From positions 496,001 to 560,000 of the forward strand of contig NZ_JABRWJ010000004.1 in the NCBI RefSeq assembly GCF_013266755.1: a DNA stretch of 64,000 nucleotides. The letters are read 5' to 3'. The DNA comes from Pseudaquabacterium terrae (GTDB lineage Bacteria > Pseudomonadota > Gammaproteobacteria > Burkholderiales > Burkholderiaceae_C). The notes below the pieces were generated by a model. The model searched no databases. It was not told where the DNA came from and was given only the letters and a program-made list of their open reading frames with translations. Below, piece after piece: positions 58,545 to 64,000 of the stretch. Each line of letters starts with the position of its first letter. The stretch's first letter is position 1. Position numbers and translations under genes: made by a program.

Positions 58545-60092
58545 ATGAACCTGCATCAACGCGCGGCCGGTGTGCTGCTGCACCCCACCTCGCTGCCCGG
58601 ACCGCACGGCATCGGCGATTTCGGGCCCGAGGCGCGGCATTTCGTCGATTGGCTGGCGAGCGCCGGCCAGTCGCTGTGGCAATGGCTGCCGGTGGCGCCG
58701 ATCGGCCCGGGCAACTCGCCGTACCAGAGCGTCTCGGCCTTTGCCGGCAGCCCGCTGATGGTGGCGCTGGAGCCGCTGGTCGAACGGGGATGGTTGTCTG
58801 CGCCGATGTTGCCGGCGAGTGGTTTTGAAGCCCACGAGGTCGATTTCTGCCACGTCGTGCCGTGGCGGCTGCAGCAGCTGCGCGCCGCGGCGCATGGCTT
58901 CTTCACCCGCGCCGAGGACGACGATCGCCTGGGCTTCGCGGCGTATTGCGATGCCCAGGCCTATTGGCTCGACGACTACGCGCTCTTCATGGCGCTGGAG
59001 ACCGCGCACGGCGGCCGGCCGTGGTGGGAGTGGGATGCGCAGCTGAAGCAGCGCTATCCGGAAGCACTGACGGCGGCGCGCACGACGCAGGCGGCGGAGA
59101 TCCGCTTCTGGCAGTTCGTGCAATGGTGCTTCGACGAACAGGCCGCGTCCTTGAAGCGCTATGCGAACGAACGCGGCGTGCACATCATGGGCGACCTGCC
59201 GATCTTCGTCGCCCACCACAGTGCCGATTGCTGGGCACGGCCGGACCTGTACGAGCTGGATGCGGCGTACCAGCCGACGGTGGTGGCCGGCGTGCCGCCC
59301 GATGAGCTCGGGCCGCTGGGCCAGCGCTGGGGCAATCCGCTGTACCGCTGGGACAGAATGGCCGCCGAGGACTGGGCCTGGTGGACCGCGCGGGTGCACC
59401 GTGCGCTCGACCATGCCGACGTGTTTCGCATCGACCACTTCCGCGGCTTCGCTGGTTATTACGAGATCCCGGCCGACAGCCCGACGGCGCAGCAGGGCCG
59501 CTGGCGGCCGGGGCCCGGCCAGTCGCTGTTCGACGCGATCCAGCGCCGCCTGGGCGAGCTGCCGATCGTTGCCGAGGACTTGGGCTACATCACGCCCGAC
59601 GTCGTCGCCCTGCGCGACGGCTGCGACTTCCCCGGCATGAAGATCCTGCAGTTCGCCTTCGGCGGCAATCCGGCGCACGAATTCCTGCCGCACAACTACC
59701 CGCGCCACTGCGTCGTCTACACCGGCACGCACGACAACGACACGGTGCACGGCTGGTGGGCGCAAGCCAAGCCGCACGAGCGCGACTTCGCCGGCAGCTA
59801 CCTCGCCTGCAGCAGCGCCGACGTGCACTGGGCGATGATCCGCGCCGCGCACAACTCGGTGGCCGACATCTCGGTATGCCCGCTCCAGGACGTGCTCGGC
59901 CTCGGCAGCGAGCACCGCATGAACACGCCCGGCACGATGGGCGACGCCAACTGGTCCTGGCGCTTCGGCTGGGACATGGTCGGCGCCGAGCCGGGTCGCG
60001 TGCTGCGGCTGATCACGTCGACCAGCGGCCGCATCCCGAGCGAAGCCACGCCGCAGGAGCCGCCCGCGGTCGACTACTTCCCGCTGCCCTGA
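58545..60092 (+). CDS. malQ: 4-alpha-glucanotransferase (amylomaltase)
   Basis: A 515-residue GH77 enzyme, the short form without the extra N-terminal domains of E. coli MalQ. Motifs are AGVLLHPTSLPGPHGIGDFG at the N-terminus, nucleophile Asp in VFRIDHFRGFAGYYEIPA, acid Glu in IVAEDLGYITPDV, and YTGTHDNDTVHGWW. It disproportionates maltodextrins brought in by MalEFGK and releases glucose for the glucokinases. It follows glgX after 33 bases and precedes the exported GH13 gene by 20. Confidence 0.95.
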   Translation: MNLHQRAAGVLLHPTSLPGPHGIGDFGPEARHFVDWLASAGQSLWQWLPVAPIGPGNSPYQSVSAFAGSPLMVALEPLVERGWLSAPMLPASGFEAHEVDFCHVVPWRLQQLRAAAHGFFTRAEDDDRLGFAAYCDAQAYWLDDYALFMALETAHGGRPWWEWDAQLKQRYPEALTAARTTQAAEIRFWQFVQWCFDEQAASLKRYANERGVHIMGDLPIFVAHHSADCWARPDLYELDAAYQPTVVAGVPPDELGPLGQRWGNPLYRWDRMAAEDWAWWTARVHRALDHADVFRIDHFRGFAGYYEIPADSPTAQQGRWRPGPGQSLFDAIQRRLGELPIVAEDLGYITPDVVALRDGCDFPGMKILQFAFGGNPAHEFLPHNYPRHCVVYTGTHDNDTVHGWWAQAKPHERDFAGSYLACSSADVHWAMIRAAHNSVADISVCPLQDVLGLGSEHRMNTPGTMGDANWSWRFGWDMVGAEPGRVLRLITSTSGRIPSEATPQEPPAVDYFPLP

Positions 60093-60112
60093 CGGCATCA
60101 ACCCGGAACCCC

Positions 60113-61960
60113 ATGCGCCACGTCCTGACGCTGTTGCTGCTGCTGTGCTCGATCGGCGCTCGCGCCGCCGCGCCGGTGGTCGAACGCATCGACCCGCCGT
60201 TCTGGTGGGCCGGCATGAAGAACCCGCGGCTGCAGCTGATGCTGTACGGCCCGCGCATCGCCGACGCGAAGGCGCAGCTGCGCGCGCCGGGTGTGCAGCT
60301 GATCGGCCAGCGCCGCGGCGACAGCCCGAACGTGCTGTTCGTCGAGCTGCAGCTGGCGCCGGGCGTCAAGTCAGGCCGCTTCGATATCGTGTTATCAGAT
60401 CGGGCCGGCACCGTGACTCGCCACGGCTACGAGCTGCGCGAACGCCGTGCCGGCTCGGGCGCACGCTCAGGCTTCAGCGCCCGCGACGTGATCCTGAACC
60501 TGGTGCCCGACCGCTTCGCCAACGGCGACCCGGCCAACGACGACGTGCCCGGCTACCCAGACCCGGCGAACCGCGCCGACCTGGGCGCCGGCCGCCACGG
60601 CGGCGACATCGCCGGCATCGTGCAGCACCTGGACTACATCGCGGGCCTGGGCTACACGATGCTCTGGCCGACGCCTCTGCTGGAGAACAAGCAGCCGAAA
60701 TACTCGTACCACGGCTACGCGATCACCGACGGCTACAAGGTCGACCCGCGCTTCGGCAGCAACGACGACTATCGCCGCCTCGCACAGGCCGCGCGCGAGC
60801 GCGGCCTCGGCGTGATCCAGGACATCGTGCTGAATCACATCGGCTCCGGCCACCACTGGTTGGCCGACCTGCCGACCAAGGACTGGCTGACGATGGACGG
60901 CCGTTACGTGCCGACGCGCCATGCGCGCACCGCCGTCAGCGACCCGTATGCCGCGCCGTCGGACCGCGAGAACTTCATGCGCGGCTGGTTCATCGCCGAC
61001 ATGCCGGACCTGAACCAGCGCCAGCCGCTGCTCGCGACCTGGCTGATCCAGAACACGATCTGGTGGATCGAGTACGCCGAGCTGGCCGGCGTGCGCGCCG
61101 ACACCTGGGGTTATTCGGACCGCGACTTCCTCGCCAAATGGACGAAGGCGGTGCTTGCCGAATATCCGAAGCTGAACATCGTCGGCGAGGAGTGGAGCGG
61201 CAATCCGGTCGTCGTCTCGTACTGGCAGCGCGGCAAGAAGAACCCGGACGGCTACGTCTCGCAGCTGCCGGCGCTGATGGACTTTCCGCTGCACTACGTG
61301 CTGCGGCGCGCGCTGGCGTCGGACGAAAGCTGGAACGGCGGCCTCAACGAGCTGTACGAGGGGCTGATCAACGACAAGCTCTATCCCGAGCCGCACAACA
61401 TGGTGCTGTTCGAGGGCAACCACGACGTGCCGCGCCTGTTCAGCGTGTTCGACGAGGATGTCGCGCTGACCAAGATGGCGCTGGCCTACGTGCTGACGAT
61501 GCGCGGCATCCCGCAGCTGTACTACGGCACCGAAGTGCTGATGACGAGCCCGAAGCAGCGCGACGATGGCGCGACGCGGCAGGACTTTCCCGGCGGCTGG
61601 GCCGGCGATGCGGTCAACGCGCGCACCGGCGCGGGCCTGAGCGAAGCGCAGCGCGAGGTGCAGGCCTTCGTACGCACGCTGATGAACTGGCGCAAGACCG
61701 CGGGCGTGATCCACACCGGCAAGCTGATGCACTACGCGCCGGAGAACGGCACCTATGCCTTCTTCCGCTATGACGGGTCGCGCAAGGTGATGGTGGTGTT
61801 CAACAAGAACAAGACCGAGACGGCGCTGGACACCCGGCGCTTCGCCGAGGTGCTGACAGGCCAGGTGAGCGGCAGCGATGTGATCAGCGGGCGCCGCTTC
61901 GATCTGGCGTCGAGCGTGACGCTGCCGCCGCGTTCGGTGCTGGTGCTCGAGCTGCGCTGA
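60113..61960 (+). CDS. Exported GH13 cyclomaltodextrinase/neopullulanase-like enzyme
   Basis: A 615-residue alpha-amylase family enzyme with a signal peptide (HVLTLLLLLCSIGARAAA). The N-terminal domain VERIDPPFWWAGMKNPRLQL is the cyclomaltodextrinase/SusA-type domain. The barrel shows VIQDIVLNHIGSGHHW, nucleophile Asp in LAGVRADTWGYSD, acid Glu in IVGEEWSG and EGNHDVPRLFSVFD. It should cut maltodextrins or cyclodextrins in the periplasm, between a TonB receptor and MalE. The gene is the last of the glg-malQ run and converges with the GNAT gene six bases away. Confidence 0.9.
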   Translation: MRHVLTLLLLLCSIGARAAAPVVERIDPPFWWAGMKNPRLQLMLYGPRIADAKAQLRAPGVQLIGQRRGDSPNVLFVELQLAPGVKSGRFDIVLSDRAGTVTRHGYELRERRAGSGARSGFSARDVILNLVPDRFANGDPANDDVPGYPDPANRADLGAGRHGGDIAGIVQHLDYIAGLGYTMLWPTPLLENKQPKYSYHGYAITDGYKVDPRFGSNDDYRRLAQAARERGLGVIQDIVLNHIGSGHHWLADLPTKDWLTMDGRYVPTRHARTAVSDPYAAPSDRENFMRGWFIADMPDLNQRQPLLATWLIQNTIWWIEYAELAGVRADTWGYSDRDFLAKWTKAVLAEYPKLNIVGEEWSGNPVVVSYWQRGKKNPDGYVSQLPALMDFPLHYVLRRALASDESWNGGLNELYEGLINDKLYPEPHNMVLFEGNHDVPRLFSVFDEDVALTKMALAYVLTMRGIPQLYYGTEVLMTSPKQRDDGATRQDFPGGWAGDAVNARTGAGLSEAQREVQAFVRTLMNWRKTAGVIHTGKLMHYAPENGTYAFFRYDGSRKVMVVFNKNKTETALDTRRFAEVLTGQVSGSDVISGRRFDLASSVTLPPRSVLVLELR

Positions 61961-61966
61961 CGATCT

Positions 61967-62425
61967 TCAGGCGGCGATCGGGCGGTTGTAGGCGATGAAC
62001 ACGGGGTCGCGCGTCCAGCCCAGCGATTCGTAGAGCGACTGCGCCGCCAGGTTGGTGCGCGCCGTCGTCAGGTCCATGCGCACCATGCCATCGGTGTGCG
62101 CCTGGCGCTCCGCCGCCAGCAGCAGCTGCCGGCCGGTGCCGGTCTTGCGGGCGTCGGGCATCACGAACAGGTCGGACAGGATGTAGACCGGTGCGGCGCT
62201 GATCGAGCAGAACGTGGGATAGAGCTGGCAGAAGCCGAGGCCGCGTCCTTGCGCGTCCTCGGCCAGGAGGAGCACCGATTCGCTCTTCCGCAAGCGCGCG
62301 GCGATGAAGGCACGTGCCGCGGCCCGGTCAGGCGCCTGTTCGTAGAACTGGCGATAGGCGTCGAACAGCGCGGCCAGCGTGTCCAGATCGGGCAGGGCGG
62401 CGCGGCGGAGGGTGATCGTGGTCAT
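61967..62425 (-). CDS. GNAT family N-acetyltransferase
   Basis: A 152-residue acetyltransferase: ITLRRAALPDLDTLAALFDA start, strand ILSDLFVMPDARKTGTGRQL with the acetyl-CoA loop (R-K-T-G-T-G), and the end TNLAAQSLYESLGWTRDPVF. The substrate is unknown. ATG 62425 gives a normal GNAT start; an upstream in-frame start at 62476 would add a 17-residue Arg/Pro leader without similarity. It follows the AraC gene on the same strand after 69 bases. Confidence 0.85.
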   Translation of the reverse strand: MTTITLRRAALPDLDTLAALFDAYRQFYEQAPDRAAARAFIAARLRKSESVLLLAEDAQGRGLGFCQLYPTFCSISAAPVYILSDLFVMPDARKTGTGRQLLLAAERQAHTDGMVRMDLTTARTNLAAQSLYESLGWTRDPVFIAYNRPIAA

Positions 62426-62494
62426 GCGCGAGACGATGGGACGGTGGGGCCGAAAGGGCGCGCATCGTAACGGCATCCCGGCCCGCGCCGAACG

Positions 62495-63418
62495 TCAATC
62501 GGGTTTCAGCGGCAGGCAGATGTCCGTCAGCAGGTCGGCCGGCGCGGTGTCGCGCGGATTGTTCAGGTACTCCTCGACCACCGGCGCATCGGCTGCGTCG
62601 TGGCCGGATTGCGGCAGCCAGGTGCCGAAGAGCCAGCGGTAGGCCGCGTTCATCGAGGCGTACGGCCCGCGGTGGCGCAGCACCGCATACGGACCGGCCG
62701 TCATGCGCGCGTGCTGCAGCGGCGCCGGCGGCGCATCCATCGGCACGCTGCCGGCGACACCGGCCTGCGAGCGCAGCGCGGCGGCTTCGACCGCGCTCGG
62801 GTCGTCGAGGTACAGCGCCAGCGAGCGCATGCCCGGGCGTAGCAGCCCACGCGCACCGAGGCAGCCGTACAGCAGATCGAAGGCCTGGCCGATCTGCATG
62901 TACGAGCCGCGGTGGTTCGCCACGACCAGCTCGAGCGCGGGCAGGTGACGAATGTCCACCTCGGCCGCGGAATGCCCGCCGTCGGCCTGCGCGATCGCCT
63001 GGCGGAAGGTCGCGTGGTCGCCGGCCGCGCGGTAACGCGCTGGCGGCAGGCGGTAGACCGACTTGAAGATGCGGGTGAACGATTGCAGGTTCGGATAGCC
63101 CGCGTGTCTTGCGATGCGCTCGACCGGCAGCGCGGTGTTCGCCAGCTCGCCGGCGGCGCGGTGCAGGCGCAGCCGCTTGACGGTGGCCGCCAGCGTCTCG
63201 CCGTAGATCGCGTGGTAGATGCGGTGCCAGTGGTACGGCGACAGGCAGGCCACGTCGGCCAGGCGCATCAGGTCCAGCGGTTCGTCGAGGCGCGCGTGCA
63301 CGTGCTCGATCACGCGCTGCAGGCGCGCTTCGTAGCGTGCGAGCGAAGCCGGGTCAGCGCAGGCCGACATGGATGTGGATGCGGCCATCGGTGCGGTAGC
63401 GTTCATGGTCGCAAACAT
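62495..63418 (-). CDS. AraC-family regulator with GyrI-like effector domain
   Basis: A 307-residue protein. Two helix-turn-helix units lie at about 30-130 (MRLADVACLSPYHWHRIYHA and VERIARHAGYPNLQSFTRIF). A GyrI-like ligand-binding domain follows (EVDIRHLPALELVVANHRGS; GPYAVLRHRGPYASMNAAYR). This is the SoxS/Rob-like architecture that responds to small lipophilic compounds. ATG 63418 (GAGG four bases upstream) makes it overlap the next gene by 65 bases; ATG 63370 would cut the overlap to 17 and remove only a low-complexity start, so the true start is open. Confidence 0.87.
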   Translation of the reverse strand: MFATMNATAPMAASTSMSACADPASLARYEARLQRVIEHVHARLDEPLDLMRLADVACLSPYHWHRIYHAIYGETLAATVKRLRLHRAAGELANTALPVERIARHAGYPNLQSFTRIFKSVYRLPPARYRAAGDHATFRQAIAQADGGHSAAEVDIRHLPALELVVANHRGSYMQIGQAFDLLYGCLGARGLLRPGMRSLALYLDDPSAVEAAALRSQAGVAGSVPMDAPPAPLQHARMTAGPYAVLRHRGPYASMNAAYRWLFGTWLPQSGHDAADAPVVEEYLNNPRDTAPADLLTDICLPLKPD

Positions 63419-63800
63419 AACGCCTCGGCAAACCTTGCTGCTGCCAGATCGTGCGCCAGGTCTCGCCGACGCGCTCGGGATGCCCGCGCTCGACCTCGAA
63501 CACGGCGCAGCGTACGGCCGGCACGTCGACCTGGATCAGGCCTTCGGGCGGCACGGCATCGGCGGTCACCGGCGCGCCGATGACGAAGGTGTACTCGCCG
63601 TCGTTGTCGCGGCCGGCATGCTCGAAGTGCGTGTACAGCGCGATGACGTCGTCGGACAGCTTGCCCGGAATGCGCGCCAGCAGTTCGTCGCGGTAGAAGC
63701 GCTGCCAGTGCGCGGGGATGGTTTCGAAGGCCTCGGCATTGGTCGTGCGCAGGGCCAAGCCGATCACGGTGAACGGTTCGCTGTGCTGGGTCTGGAACAT
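63354..63800 (-). CDS. Stand-alone GyrI-like (effector-binding) domain protein
   Basis: A 148-residue protein starting MFQTQHSEPFTVIGLALRTT, with AHWQRFYRDELLARIPGKLS, YTHFEHAGRDNDGEYTFVIG and IHIHVGLR at the end. This is the YdeE/GyrI effector-binding fold without a DNA-binding domain. It is upstream of and overlaps the AraC-GyrI gene, so the two are cotranscribed and may bind the same ligand. GGGAG five bases before ATG 63800 supports the start. Confidence 0.83.
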   Translation of the reverse strand: MFQTQHSEPFTVIGLALRTTNAEAFETIPAHWQRFYRDELLARIPGKLSDDVIALYTHFEHAGRDNDGEYTFVIGAPVTADAVPPEGLIQVDVPAVRCAVFEVERGHPERVGETWRTIWQQQGLPRRYVCDHERYRTDGRIHIHVGLR

Positions 63801-63874
63801 CGGTGCTCCCGGTGGGTTGAACAGGTGCAGCGATCCTTTCACCAAGCCGTTTGACAAGTCTTGCGGAGTTGCGC

Positions 63875-64000
63875 TCAGCCGTTGGCGACGATCAGGCGCA
63901 GCGAGCCGTCGAACTCCGCCTGCGTGCGCAAGACGCCGTGGCGTGCATCCCAACGGCCGCTGCGCAGATCTTCGCCCAGCGAGCGTTCGAAGCGTTCGAC
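63875..64000 (-). CDS. Probable SAM-dependent methyltransferase, C-terminal part
   Basis: The last 41 codons of a gene that continues beyond the window: VERFERSLGEDLRSGRWDAR followed by HGVLRTQAEFDGSLRLIVAN and a Gly before the stop. This ending resembles that of class I methyltransferases of the type-11 group, where 'W-D-x-R-H-G-x-L-R' near the C-terminus is common. The assignment rests on this short piece only. Confidence 0.5.
   Translation of the reverse strand, partial: VERFERSLGEDLRSGRWDARHGVLRTQAEFDGSLRLIVANG

Overview
The window is very GC-rich (roughly 68-70% by eye), densely coded DNA from a bacterial chromosome. The gene repertoire points to a betaproteobacterium of the order Burkholderiales, probably the Rubrivivax/Leptothrix/Roseateles side. 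The signs are glnA followed by a small coiled-coil protein and then glnL-glnG, a glucokinase fused to an RpiR/HexR-type regulator, an aa3/caa3-type oxidase operon, and families of GC-rich hairpins between genes. This placement is inference from gene content and protein style, not from a search. No rRNA, tRNA, CRISPR array, insertion sequence or prophage was seen.

Layout. 1-4.6 kb: end of a MerR regulator, then a beta-oxidation operon (thiolase, fused enoyl-CoA hydratase/3-hydroxyacyl-CoA dehydrogenase, second crotonase). 4.6-6.2 kb (minus): a DKNYY-repeat lipoprotein and an RHH/PIN toxin-antitoxin pair with a phased-repeat operator. 6.3-12.1 kb: a complete peptide-type ABC importer. 12.1-20.6 kb: small membrane and lipoproteins, rlmB-sir2, upp, an AIM24-like protein, then an overlapping group of a YncE-like beta-propeller, a NodB-type deacetylase and a fatty-acid-hydroxylase/sterol-desaturase family protein. 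20.6-25.6 kb: nitrogen control (glnA with sigma-54 and NtrC-type sites, glnL, glnG). 25.6-33.4 kb (minus): unknown protein, exonuclease III, membrane metallophosphoesterase, an RND efflux pump with its adaptor, and a DUF4337 protein.

33.4-41.6 kb is a sugar block: Glk-RpiR fusion and, divergently, a second glucokinase, then a TonB-dependent receptor of the Xanthomonas/Caulobacter carbohydrate type, then a secreted two-CBM GH18 chitinase. 41.6-48.5 kb (minus): cytochrome c oxidase operon (caa3-type CoxB, CoxA, two subunit-III-like proteins, a His-rich subunit IV, CtaB) preceded by two membrane proteins of unknown function. 48.8-53.5 kb (minus): malKEFG maltose/maltodextrin importer. 53.8-62 kb (plus): glgB, glgX, malQ and an exported cyclomaltodextrinase-like GH13 enzyme. 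62-64 kb (minus): GNAT acetyltransferase, AraC-GyrI regulator, stand-alone GyrI-like protein and the end of a probable methyltransferase.

How it fits together. The receptor, exported GH13 enzyme, MalKEFG, MalQ, GlgX/GlgB and two glucokinases could form a full route for alpha-glucans from the outer membrane through the periplasm to glucose-6-phosphate and glycogen. A palindrome of the form TGTAG-N5-CTACA, like known HexR operators, recurs between the two glucokinase genes, upstream of the TonB receptor and twice between malK and glgB. The Glk-RpiR fusion is the obvious candidate regulator. This putative regulon is the most interesting signal in the window. Next come a 16-bp inverted-repeat-bounded structured spacer between glgB and glgX, a two-hairpin intergenic element present in several copies, and the His-repeat and duplicated subunit III in the oxidase operon.
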